Source: Rothia similimucilaginosa
Lineage (GTDB): Bacteria; Actinomycetota; Actinomycetes; Actinomycetales; Micrococcaceae
Direction of reading: 5' to 3'
Length of the DNA: 64,000 nucleotides
Assembly: GCF_029850875.1 (NCBI RefSeq)
Contig: NZ_JAOVAM010000003.1
Coordinates: 1 to 64,000, forward strand
Positions 52,001-59,890 of the stretch are shown piece by piece. How positions within the stretch are numbered: position 1 is the stretch's first letter; every line of letters starts with the position of its first letter. The position numbers and the translations under genes are program-made. The notes beneath the pieces are model-generated. The model did no database searches. It was not told where the DNA came from and saw only the letters and a program-made list of their open reading frames with translations.

Positions 52001-54817
52001 CTACTCGGCGGTCTTCTTCGCCGCGGTCTTACGAGTGGTCGTCTTCTTCGCGGTAGTGGACTTCGCCGCAGTCTTGCGGGTAGTCGTCTTCTTAGCGGCA
52101 GTAGTCTTCTTCGCGGCGGTCTTACGCTTGACCGGGCCCTTCGCACGCTTGTCAGCAAGCAGCTGCACCGCACGCTCGTGGGTCAGAGATTCCACCGACT
52201 CCGCACGCGGAACCGTAATGTTCGTAATACCGTCGGTGATGTACGGGCCAAAGCGGCCGTCCTTCACCACGATCTTCTTCTCGCTGACCGGGTCCACGCC
52301 CAGCTCAGCCAGCGGGGGCTTAGCCGCCGCACGACCGCGCTGCTTCGGCTGGGAGTAAATCTCCAGCGCCTGCTCCAGCGTAATCGTGAAGATCTCGTCC
52401 TCGCTGCCAATCGAGCGGGAATCCGTGCCCTTCTTCAGGTACGGGCCAAAGCGGCCGTTCTGCACGGTAATTTCCGCGCCCTCAGCGTCGGTACCGAGTA
52501 CGCGCGGCAGGCTCATCAACTGCAGTGCCTGCTCCAGGGTCACGGTCGCCAAATCCATGGACTTGAACAGGGACGCGGTACGCGGCTTGACGGGCTTCGG
52601 CTTCTTCTTCGGCTTGGGCTTGCCGTTCTTGTAGTATTCGGTCGGCTGCGCGTCCAGGTACGCCTGAATCTGTTCCTCGGTCATCTCTTCGATAACTTCG
52701 GTGACGTAGGGGCCGTAGCGGCCGTCGCGTGCCACAATCTGGTTGCCGGAGACGGGGTCCACGCCGAGCACGCGGCCGTCGGACTTGCCCTGTTCGAGCA
52801 GTTCACGTGCCTTCGCTTCGGTCAGTTCGTCCGGTGCCAGGTCGGCGGGTACGTTCGCGCGGATTGGTTCGGTCAGTTCGCCGGTCTCGGTGTCGAGGGT
52901 GCCTTCGGCTTCCAGGTAGGGGCCGAACTTGCCCACACGTAGCACAATGCCGTCCGCAATCGGGATGGAGTTGATGCTGCGGGCATCAATCTCGCCGAGG
53001 TTGTCGACGATGGGCTTCAGGCCGCGCTTGGAGCCACCGCCGAAGTAGAACTCGCCCAGCCATTCGACGCGAGATTCTTCGCCGCGGGCGATGCGGTCGA
53101 GGTCTTCTTCCATCTGCGCAGTGAACTCGTAGTTCACGTAGGGTCCGAAGCTGGATTCGAGCAGGCGCACCACGGAGAACGCGATCCAGGATGGAATCAG
53201 CGAACCAGAACGAACGTTCACGTATCCGCGGTCCATGATGGTCGAGATAACCGCCGCGTAGGTGGACGGGCGGCCAATGCCCAGCTCGTCCAGGGTCTTC
53301 ACGAGGGACGCCTCGGTGTAGCGCGGGGGCGGCAGGGTCTCGTGACCGGCGGGCTCAATCGCCTCGGCGGTCAGTGCCTCGCCGGTGGTCAGGTTCGGCA
53401 GGCGCTTCTCAGCGTCCTTCGCCTCACGCTCAGCCACGCGGGATGCGTCAACGCCCTCCTCGTAGGCGGCAAGGAAGCCGCGGAAGGTGATGACGGTACC
53501 GGATGCGGCGAACTCGGCGTCCTGGCCGTTAGATGCCACGGCGCCCAGGCGTACGGAGGCGGTGGAACCGGTCGCGTCAGCCATCTGGGAGGCGACAGTA
53601 CGCTTCCAGATCAGTTCGTAGAGGCGGAATTCATCGTTGGACAGGGAGCCGCGCACAGCGTCCGGGGTGCGGAAAGTGTCACCCGCGGGGCGGATTGCTT
53701 CGTGGGCTTCCTGTGCGTTCTTGCTCTTGGAGGTGTACACGCGCGGTGCGGAGGGCACGAACTCGGCGCCGTACAGCTCGGATGCCTGGCGACGTGCGGC
53801 GGAGATTGCCTGCTCGCTCAGTGCCACCGAGTCGGTACGCATGTAGGTGATGTAACCGTTTTCGTAGAGGCGCTGCGCCACCTGCATGGTCACGCGGGAG
53901 GAGAAACGCAGCTTACGTGCGGCTTCCTGCTGCAGGGTGGAGGTGGTGAACGGCGCTGCCGGGCGGCGCTTGTACGGCTTGGTCTCAACGGAGCGCACCG
54001 AGAACGCGGCGGGCTGCAGGGCTGTGGCGAGAGCACGGGCGGCTTCCTCGTTCAGGTGGGTGACCTTGGAGGTGTTGAGGGTGCCGTCGTCGGCGAAGTC
54101 CTTGCCGGTGGCGATGCGGTTGCCGTCTACAGCGACCAGCTTGGCGTCGAAGCCTTCGGAGGATGCGGTCAGGAAGCGTCCGGACAGGTTCCAGTAGTTG
54201 GCGGCGACGAATGCCATGCGTTCGCGTTCGCGCTCAACAACGAGGCGGGTTGCGACGGACTGCACGCGACCTGCGGAGAGGCCGCGGCCGACCTTGCGCC
54301 AGAGCACGGGGGAGATTTCGTAACCGTAGATTCGGTCGAGGATACGGCGGGTTTCCTGTGCGTCAACCAGGTGCAGGTCGATGTCGCGCAGTTCACCGAA
54401 GGCACGCTGAATGGCTTCCCGGGTGATTTCGGGGAAGGTCATGCGGTAGACGGGTACCTTGGGCTTGAGGACTTCCTTCAGATGCCACGCAATGGCTTCA
54501 CCTTCGCGGTCACCATCGGTTGCCAGGTAGAGCGCATCTACTTCTTTGAGCTTGCGCTTGAGTTCGGCGACCTTTTTCTTTTTATCGGGGTTGACCACGT
54601 AGTAGGGTTCGAAGTTCTCTTCAACGTTGACAGCGAACTTGCCCACGGGGCTCTTTTTGAGGTTTTCGGGCAGTTCGGAGGGCTGCGGAAGGTCACGGAT
54701 ATGGCCCATGGACGAGTCGACAAGGTAGTCCTCGCCGAGGTAGCTGCTAATGGTTTTGACCTTGGAGGGAGACTCCACAATCAGCAGGGCTTTTCCAGTC
54801 TTTGCCTGAGCGGGCAC
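52001..54817 (-). CDS. topA: DNA topoisomerase I
   Basis: A 938-residue type IA topoisomerase that relaxes negative supercoils. The TOPRIM domain opens LLIVESPSKVKTISSYLG and has the acidic triad in TDGDREGEAIAWHL. The active-site Tyr is in YITYMRTDSVALSE. The C-terminal part has four GRFGPY-type repeats (GKFGPYLEAEG, GRYGPYVTEV, GRFGPYLKKG, GRFGPYITDG), no zinc fingers, and a Lys/Thr/Ala tail of about 40 residues, as in mycobacteria. GTG 54817 follows GAGGAG. Confidence 0.97.
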   Translation of the reverse strand: MPAQAKTGKALLIVESPSKVKTISSYLGEDYLVDSSMGHIRDLPQPSELPENLKKSPVGKFAVNVEENFEPYYVVNPDKKKKVAELKRKLKEVDALYLATDGDREGEAIAWHLKEVLKPKVPVYRMTFPEITREAIQRAFGELRDIDLHLVDAQETRRILDRIYGYEISPVLWRKVGRGLSAGRVQSVATRLVVERERERMAFVAANYWNLSGRFLTASSEGFDAKLVAVDGNRIATGKDFADDGTLNTSKVTHLNEEAARALATALQPAAFSVRSVETKPYKRRPAAPFTTSTLQQEAARKLRFSSRVTMQVAQRLYENGYITYMRTDSVALSEQAISAARRQASELYGAEFVPSAPRVYTSKSKNAQEAHEAIRPAGDTFRTPDAVRGSLSNDEFRLYELIWKRTVASQMADATGSTASVRLGAVASNGQDAEFAASGTVITFRGFLAAYEEGVDASRVAEREAKDAEKRLPNLTTGEALTAEAIEPAGHETLPPPRYTEASLVKTLDELGIGRPSTYAAVISTIMDRGYVNVRSGSLIPSWIAFSVVRLLESSFGPYVNYEFTAQMEEDLDRIARGEESRVEWLGEFYFGGGSKRGLKPIVDNLGEIDARSINSIPIADGIVLRVGKFGPYLEAEGTLDTETGELTEPIRANVPADLAPDELTEAKARELLEQGKSDGRVLGVDPVSGNQIVARDGRYGPYVTEVIEEMTEEQIQAYLDAQPTEYYKNGKPKPKKKPKPVKPRTASLFKSMDLATVTLEQALQLMSLPRVLGTDAEGAEITVQNGRFGPYLKKGTDSRSIGSEDEIFTITLEQALEIYSQPKQRGRAAAKPPLAELGVDPVSEKKIVVKDGRFGPYITDGITNITVPRAESVESLTHERAVQLLADKRAKGPVKRKTAAKKTTAAKKTTTRKTAAKSTTAKKTTTRKTAAKKTAE

Positions 54818-55141
54818 GGCACTCCTCTATCTGTGTATTGAAAAGCTACATATTCAACCATAACCTACGCTGGCGCTTGTGAGCGTCGGCAGGTTGTGAT
54901 GTACGTGGGTGAGTGGTGGGTGGGGATGTAGTTTGTGTTGAGTTGATGTGGTGCGTTCGGGGCATTTCATGCGGCGAGCGCGCGGTGTCCCGGCGCGAGG
55001 CTAGCTGACCCGGTTCTGGTTTATGTGGGCCGGGAGTGTTGAGCTTGCATGAGTGCGCGGGGTACTCGGTACATCATACGGTACCGGAGCGGTGGTGTGT
55101 GCACGGGTACTGGAGCGCACCGCACCCGCTTACCTGCGCTT
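54818..55141. other. Intergenic region upstream of topA
   Basis: About 320 bp, strongly G/T-skewed on the plus strand at 54880-54960 (GTGGGTGAGTGGTGGGTGGGG). It should contain the topA promoter, which is supercoiling-sensitive in many bacteria. No gene is seen. Confidence 0.4.
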
Positions 55142-55600
55142 CTAGCTGGTGAGAGTGTCAGAGTCTGGGTGGGTTCCGTCCAGGTATGCGGGCAGCAGCG
55201 GGTATTCGCGGCCGTACACAGTCTGCGGCACGATACGCACCCACTGCATTTCGTGGGTTTCGGAGTCTGGCAGGTCGAAGGTGCGCACAATCTGCGGGGT
55301 CATTTCCGGCGGCAGCCAGTGGGCTATACCGACCACGATGACGGAGCGGATGCCGTCTTCGAGGGTTTCGTCGATTTCGAAGGCGACGCGGCGGCTGACC
55401 ACCACGGAGGAGAACTTGTTGCCGCGGGTGGTGCGGATGTAGATTTCCTGTTTGTCGTCTTGGTGGGTAACGGCGTAGAGCACGGGCAGCACATCGACGT
55501 GCTGTCCGTCAGTGAGGATGAGGCGGCCGAGAGTGTTCGCGTGCAGACGCTCCCAACACTTGTCGACGCTAATACTTTCATCGGGGTACAGGTTACTCAT
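55142..55600 (-). CDS. Pyridoxamine-5'-phosphate-oxidase-fold flavoprotein
   Basis: A 152-residue split-barrel protein. It opens MSNLYPDESISVDKCWERL, then GRLILTDGQHVDVLPVLYAV (flavin phosphate region), RTTRGNKFSSV and VAFEIDETLEDGIRSVIVVGIA, the pattern of small PPOX-class FMN/F420 proteins. The ORF extends to 55714, but TACACT 6 nt before ATG 55600 supports a leaderless start. It is divergent from the methyltransferase, with 94 bp between starts. Substrate unknown. Confidence 0.88.
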   Translation of the reverse strand: MSNLYPDESISVDKCWERLHANTLGRLILTDGQHVDVLPVLYAVTHQDDKQEIYIRTTRGNKFSSVVVSRRVAFEIDETLEDGIRSVIVVGIAHWLPPEMTPQIVRTFDLPDSETHEMQWVRIVPQTVYGREYPLLPAYLDGTHPDSDTLTS

Positions 55601-55606
55601 GGTTTC

Positions 55607-55612
55607 AGTGTA
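55607..55612 (-). promoter_or_regulatory. -10 element for the leaderless PPOX gene
   Basis: TACACT lies 6 nt before ATG 55600 on the minus strand. Confidence 0.45.
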
Positions 55613-55681
55613 TGCGATGGGGTGACTGCTCTTGGAGTAGGTTACAGTTTTGGTCAGCAAGTGGAGCGCTGTTCGAGTGCG

Positions 55682-55687
55682 TAGAAT
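55682..55687 (+). promoter_or_regulatory. -10 element for the leaderless methyltransferase gene
   Basis: TAGAAT lies 7 nt before ATG 55695, with no RBS. Confidence 0.55.
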
Positions 55688-55694
55688 GGTGTGC

Positions 55695-57461
55695 ATGACT
55701 ATTTCTGCCGCCACTTTCGCTCCCGAGTACGCCGCTGTTGCGGATGCTCCCCGCAGCGATGATTACGCCCGCCTGACCCGCATCCGTGAACGCCTGCTGG
55801 CGTTGAACTACAGCTATGACGCTGTGCAGGAGCTACTGGGCGTTGAGGCGGCTGAGGCATTGGCTCGTGACCAGGTGGTGCCGGGCCTGTGGCGTGTGGA
55901 GCAGATTCTGCGCGGCGATTACAGCGTGGAGGAGAAGAACCTGGCGCGCCTGCTTGCGTTTTTCCTGCTGGCTCGCCCGCTCACTGAGGCTGAGGCAACC
56001 GAGGTTTTCGGCAAGGCTCTGGTTGATTTCGAGGATGCCGCGCTGATTGAGCGCGACACTGCGGATTCTGCCCGCTGGACTGCAAGCGTTAATGTACGCC
56101 CGCACGCCGCCGATGACGGCACCGAAATCTTTGTTGCCGCTGACCTGGGTGCGCATCAGCGCCCCGGCATCCTCCGTAAGGATCACGTGCTCGGCATTGG
56201 TCACGCCTCCCTAACTCTTGCGCAGATTACCGAGCGCACCCCCGTCAAGCGTGCTCTGGATGTGGGTACCGGTTGCGGTATTCAGACCTTCCACCTGCTC
56301 GCCCACGCTGAGCACGTGACCGCCACCGATATTTCGGAGCGTGCGCTGGCGTTCACCCGTTTTAACCTGCTGCTGAACGCGCAGGCACTCAATATTGATC
56401 CGCAGAACCCGCAGGTGCGCGTGAGCCTGCGTGAAGGTTCCCTGCTGGAGCCGGTTGCCGGTGAGCTTTTCGACCTGGTGGTGTCGAACCCGCCGTTCGT
56501 GATTACCCCGCGTGTTGCCGGTGAGAGTGCGCAGGAGCAGTTCACCTACCGTGACGGCGGCCTGCCCGGTGACGAAATTGTGAGCACGCTGGTGCGTCAG
56601 CTGCCGTCGGTGCTGGTGCCCGGTGGTCGCGCGCAGATGCTGGGTAATTGGGAGATTATTCGTGATTCTGAGGACCCGGAAGCACCGCGTCCGTGGGATG
56701 AGCGCCCGCGCGCCTGGGTTGCTGACGGCGGTGCAGAGGCGTGGTTTATTCAGCGTGAGGCGCTGACCCCCGCCTCCTACGCGGAGACCTGGTTGAAGGA
56801 TGCGAGTGAGAACCGCGACCGTAGCCACTACGAGCAGACCTATGTGGCGTATCTGAACGATTTCGCTTCCAGGAACGTTCATTCTATTAGTTTCGGCATG
56901 ATTTGGTTGCGCCGCCCGACCGAGGCGACCGCGGCAGGCCTGACCGAGCCCCTGCAGCGTTTCGAGGAGATTACCTACCCGATTCAGCAGCCCATCGCCC
57001 TCGCCCTCACTGAGTCTGTGCGCCGCTACGACCGTCTCGCCGCTATGGACGATGAGGCAATCCTCACCGCACACCTGGAGGTCGCCGAGGACGTCACTGA
57101 GGAACGCCACGGCCGCCCCGGCGCCGAGCATCCCAGCGTCATTTTGTTGCGTGCTGGTTCGGGTCTGTGCCGCGCCCAGCTGCTCTCCACCGAGACGGCG
57201 GGCTTTGCTTCGGCGAGCGATGGTGAGCTTGCCGTGGGTCAGATTGTGGCGGCTCTTGCCATGCTACTGTCATGGCCCGAATACGATGAGGCTGCCGCCG
57301 CGGCACGCGGTACGCAGGAGCAGCATCCGCGCGACACTCTGCTGCACGCGGTGCGTGAGCTGGTGCTCAAGAGCTTCTTGCACTTTAGTGACGAGCACGC
57401 GGGCGCAGAATCGGCTGGTGAAAATGCCGCTGAGGCACATGCGGCAGAAGCGCAGGGCTAG
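55695..57461 (+). CDS. Class I SAM-dependent methyltransferase (HemK-like)
   Basis: A 588-residue protein. An all-helical N-terminal region of about 170 residues precedes a class I Rossmann fold with SAM loop RALDVGTGCGIQTFHLL, acidic TATDIS, and the catalytic NPPF in LVVSNPPFVITPR. The NPPY/F motif is typical of N-methyltransferases acting on amide or base nitrogen (PrmC, RsmC types). The large C-terminal region has no known activity. ATG 55695 follows TAGAAT by 7 nt. It is 2 bp from denV, so the two are likely co-transcribed. The substrate is not assigned. Confidence 0.88.
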   Translation: MTISAATFAPEYAAVADAPRSDDYARLTRIRERLLALNYSYDAVQELLGVEAAEALARDQVVPGLWRVEQILRGDYSVEEKNLARLLAFFLLARPLTEAEATEVFGKALVDFEDAALIERDTADSARWTASVNVRPHAADDGTEIFVAADLGAHQRPGILRKDHVLGIGHASLTLAQITERTPVKRALDVGTGCGIQTFHLLAHAEHVTATDISERALAFTRFNLLLNAQALNIDPQNPQVRVSLREGSLLEPVAGELFDLVVSNPPFVITPRVAGESAQEQFTYRDGGLPGDEIVSTLVRQLPSVLVPGGRAQMLGNWEIIRDSEDPEAPRPWDERPRAWVADGGAEAWFIQREALTPASYAETWLKDASENRDRSHYEQTYVAYLNDFASRNVHSISFGMIWLRRPTEATAAGLTEPLQRFEEITYPIQQPIALALTESVRRYDRLAAMDDEAILTAHLEVAEDVTEERHGRPGAEHPSVILLRAGSGLCRAQLLSTETAGFASASDGELAVGQIVAALAMLLSWPEYDEAAAAARGTQEQHPRDTLLHAVRELVLKSFLHFSDEHAGAESAGENAAEAHAAEAQG

Positions 57462-57463
57462 GC

Positions 57464-57967
57464 GTGCGTATTTGGTCCCTTCACCCCTGCCTACTCGATC
57501 GGCGCGCCCTGGTCGCTTGTTGGCGTGAAACCCTGCTGGCGCAGAAGGTTCTGCGGGGTCTGACTCGCGGGTACACGAACCATCCGCAGCTGATTCGTTT
57601 TCGTGCCCATCCGCAGCCGCTGGAGGCGGTTGCCGCCTACCTGTCCGGACTGGCGGATGAGGCGGATGCCCGCGGCTACTCGTTCAACCGCACACTGATT
57701 GGTGCGGGCGAACACGGTGCGGGCGAGAACGGTGCCGACAAGACAGAAAGCCCGTACGCTTCGGTCGCACTGATTCCCGTTCCTTTGGGTCAGTTGGAGT
57801 ACGAGCTTGCCTTTCTGCAGCACAAGGTGGCGGGGCGCGACCCCGAGTGGGAGCACCGGTTGAACAAGCGCCTGGCGGCGCGCGGCGAGCTGGCGGCGTG
57901 TGCGCATCCGCTGTTTGAGGCGGTTCCGGGCGCTATTGAGCCCTGGGAAAAGACGAAGGACTTTTAG
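57464..57967 (+). CDS. Pyrimidine-dimer DNA glycosylase/endonuclease V family protein
   Basis: A 167-residue protein. The N-terminus MRIWSLHPCLLDRRALVACWRE, then LLAQKVLRGLTRGYTNHPQLIRF, matches the bacterial DenV-like family, which excises UV pyrimidine dimers. An internal repeated GAGEHGAGENGA loop lies near residue 80. GTG 57464 is 2 bp after the methyltransferase stop. Its last 31 codons recur at 59474-59567 beyond the metal-efflux genes. Activity is inferred from the family. Confidence 0.82.
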   Translation: MRIWSLHPCLLDRRALVACWRETLLAQKVLRGLTRGYTNHPQLIRFRAHPQPLEAVAAYLSGLADEADARGYSFNRTLIGAGEHGAGENGADKTESPYASVALIPVPLGQLEYELAFLQHKVAGRDPEWEHRLNKRLAARGELAACAHPLFEAVPGAIEPWEKTKDF

Positions 57968-57999
57968 ACAGAAGGATTTCTAAGAAGGTGAGCATAGTA

Positions 58000-58038
58000 A
58001 TGCCCCGGCGGAACCCTTGCGGGTGCCTGCCGGGGCAT
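58000..58038. terminator. Hairpin after the denV-like gene
   Basis: The stem ATGCCCCGGC/GCCGGGGCAT has an inner ACCC/GGGT pairing. No U-tract follows. Confidence 0.6.
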
Positions 58039-58145
58039 CGCTGTATGTGTGGCTAAGCTGTATGGAAACAAGCATCTCAGCGCATTACAGAGCGCTGGAA
58101 ACAGCTTGGCACGGGGTCTACCCCAGGACCTTCACCTCAGAGTCT

Positions 58146-58322
58146 TTACTTGGTGGTTAGTGCGGGCTTATTCTCCTTCACGATTGCGTCAAGCATCTTC
58201 AGGTTGAAGTCCACACCCAGCTGCAGTCGACCCGCCGCAATGAGATCGGCCATGGCGGCAAGTTCAGCCATGTAGAGCGGGTTTTCGTAGCGCATATCTG
58301 GGTTGCAGCACTGGCTCTTCAT
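58146..58322 (-). pseudogene. Truncated, internally deleted copy of the LLM monooxygenase gene
   Basis: The minus strand at 58149-58298 aligns to two parts of the intact gene at 61395-62519: residues about 109-137 (DMRYENPLYMAELAA) and about 344-364 (DFNLKML, then KPALTTK). The parts join in frame at the shared peptide QLGV, so 206 residues are missing between two copies of that short repeat. It still reads as a 58-codon frame from ATG 58322, whose first 8 residues (MKSQCCNP) are not LLM-like. The stop falls directly after KPALTTK. No function is expected. Confidence 0.88.
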
Positions 58323-58336
58323 CGTCGGGTGACGGG

Positions 58337-58987
58337 TCAGTCGTCCTCGTCTTCGAGGTCCCCTAGCACTTCGAACGGCGACTCGACGTCGCCGCGCCAG
58401 GCCTCCAGGCCTTCGCGCACCGCGAGCACCGCCACGACCAGCGCCGCGACCGAGTCAGCCCACCACCAGCCGAACAGGCTGTCGAGGACGAGGCCGATGA
58501 ACACTGCGCCGGAGAGGTAGATGCACAGGATGAGCTGCTTGGCGTCGGCCATCACGCTCTTGGAGCCCAGCTCCCGCCCGGTGCGGACCTCAATCCACGC
58601 CAGCAGAGGCATGACGACCAGGCTCAGCGCGGTGATACCGAGACCAAGCGGGCTGTGGTCGGGGCCCTCCTGGCCGACCAGGGCCAGCACCGCGTCGATC
58701 GAGACGTAGGCCGCCAGCGCGAAGAACGCGATGCCGATGGCCTTGACGGTGACCGTTTCCCACCGCTCAGGGTCCTTGCGGGTGAACTGCCAGGTGACGG
58801 CCGCGGCCGAGAGTACCTCGACAACCGAGTCGAGCCCGAAGCCAATGAGCGCCGCGGACGAGGCGAGGACGCCTGCCCAGACTGCGACGATTGCCTCGAT
58901 TACGTTGTACGTGATCGTGAAGCCAACGATGAAGCGGACGCGCCGGTGCAGCATCGCGCGGCGCGCGGTGGTCAGGGTCTCGCTCAT
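58337..58987 (-). CDS. Cation diffusion facilitator-type metal efflux protein
   Basis: A 216-residue membrane protein of the CDF fold with about six helices. It has GVLASSAALIGFGLDSVVEVLSAAAV (helix 2 metal-site region) and SKSVMADAKQLILCIYLSG (helix 5 region), with a short acidic tail. The start ATG 58987 overlaps the stop of the regulator in an ATGA, so translation is coupled. It lacks the usual cytoplasmic C-terminal dimer domain. Higher GC and a different codon style mark it off from its neighbours. Export of Cd, Pb or Zn is inferred from the CmtR partner. Confidence 0.88.
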   Translation of the reverse strand: MSETLTTARRAMLHRRVRFIVGFTITYNVIEAIVAVWAGVLASSAALIGFGLDSVVEVLSAAAVTWQFTRKDPERWETVTVKAIGIAFFALAAYVSIDAVLALVGQEGPDHSPLGLGITALSLVVMPLLAWIEVRTGRELGSKSVMADAKQLILCIYLSGAVFIGLVLDSLFGWWWADSVAALVVAVLAVREGLEAWRGDVESPFEVLGDLEDEDD

Positions 58988-59343
58988 GCCCCCGCCGCCG
59001 TTCCACAGCAGCCCGACACCGAGCATGCCGGGTCGATGCACGGCGCGGCCTCGTCCACCGCGAGCGTGACGTCGATCAGGGACGTCAGTGCCGCGGCGAG
59101 GTGCGGGTTGGCGATCTCGTAGCGCGTCTGGCGGCCCTCGGGCTCGGCAACGACGATTCCGCAATCGCGCAAGCAGGTCAGGTGGTTGGACACGTTCGAG
59201 CGGGTCAGCTCCAGCTCGCGCGAGAGCACGGCTGGATAGCTCGGGCCGCTGAGGAGGGTCATCAGAATCCGGGAACGTGTCGGGTCGGCCATGGCGCGGC
59301 CGAGCCGGTTCATGACGTCGAGGTGTGAAGCAATAGTCAGCAT
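58984..59343 (-). CDS. CmtR-like ArsR-family metal sensor
   Basis: A 119-residue ArsR repressor. The helix-turn-helix is LTRSNVSNHLTCLRDCGIVV. Its two Cys match the Cd/Pb-binding Cys57 and Cys61 of Mycobacterium tuberculosis CmtR, and Cys in DEAAPCIDPAC matches Cys102. Three more Cys follow (SVSGCC). ATG 59343 is 6 nt after TATAGT, so it is likely leaderless. It heads a two-gene unit with the CDF exporter: a metal-inducible efflux module. Confidence 0.9.
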   Translation of the reverse strand: MLTIASHLDVMNRLGRAMADPTRSRILMTLLSGPSYPAVLSRELELTRSNVSNHLTCLRDCGIVVAEPEGRQTRYEIANPHLAAALTSLIDVTLAVDEAAPCIDPACSVSGCCGTAAGA

Positions 59344-59349
59344 ACGATG

Positions 59350-59355
59350 ACTATA
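59350..59355 (-). promoter_or_regulatory. -10 element and possible operator of the cmtR-like gene
   Basis: TATAGT sits in the imperfect dyad TCACTGTATAGTCA, 6 nt before the start. Repressor binding here is inferred. Confidence 0.5.
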
Positions 59356-59473
59356 CAGTGATAACTGACCGATTGTCCACTTGTGCGGGCTGCCGCACGT
59401 GCTCCGCACCCTTGCCCTCAGGAGGCGGCAGAGTTCGCGATCATCAGCGACCACCGCCCATCACGGAAGCGAC

Positions 59474-59567
59474 GGCGGCACGCGGCGAGCTGGCGGCGTG
59501 TGCGCATCCGCTTTTCGAGGTGGTTCCGGGCGCTATTGAGCCCTGGGAAAAGAGGAAGGCTTTCTAG
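59474..59567 (+). pseudogene. 3' fragment of a second denV-like gene
   Basis: The last 31 codons (AARGELAACAHPLFEVVPGA, then IEPWEKRKAF) repeat the end of the intact gene at 57464-57967 with about 90 percent identity by eye, including a few bases past the stop. No upstream part of the gene is present. The join to the efflux DNA lies near 59473. Confidence 0.88.
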
Positions 59568-59890
59568 ACAGGGGGACTTAGAACTTCTGCATCTAAAAAC
59601 CTTTGCACAAGCTTTTAAAGCGCGGTAAAGCCCCGCTCCCAAACGATGGGGGCGGGGCTTTTACGATGGCAACAGAGTGCTGTCTACTACACCGGGTAGC
59701 GCCGGAGCAAGTCACGTATGACACGCGATGCACCCGGACCCTATCGACTGAGTGTGAAGGTACAGGGCTTGAAAACCATTATGTTTGCGCGTGATCTGAC
59801 AGATTGTTAATTACTGTCTGCGCCGAACGTCGGATCTAACAGAATCCCTGTTTTCTCACTCTCAGCTCTCTAATGTAGAAGACGTCTGCA
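59568..59890. other. Intergenic region with terminator
   Basis: After the denV fragment comes the hairpin at 59627-59662, then about 230 bp in which I see no gene. Confidence 0.45.
59627..59662 (+). terminator. Rho-independent terminator
   Basis: The stem AAAGCCCCGC/GCGGGGCTTT has U-rich ends. It follows the denV fragment as if it were the original terminator of that gene copy. Confidence 0.85.

Noticed and set aside
53342-54841. 499-codon open frame opposite topA
   Set aside because: The topA protein motifs are complete across the same bases; the opposite frame is Gly/Val/Leu-rich filler.
58322-58655. Possible extra gene at the left edge of the efflux DNA (MKSQCC start)
   Set aside because: Only eight non-LLM residues precede the LLM remnant; too short to support a separate gene.
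59603-59794. 63-codon frame after the denV fragment
   Set aside because: It begins inside the terminator stem and has no RBS or recognisable product.
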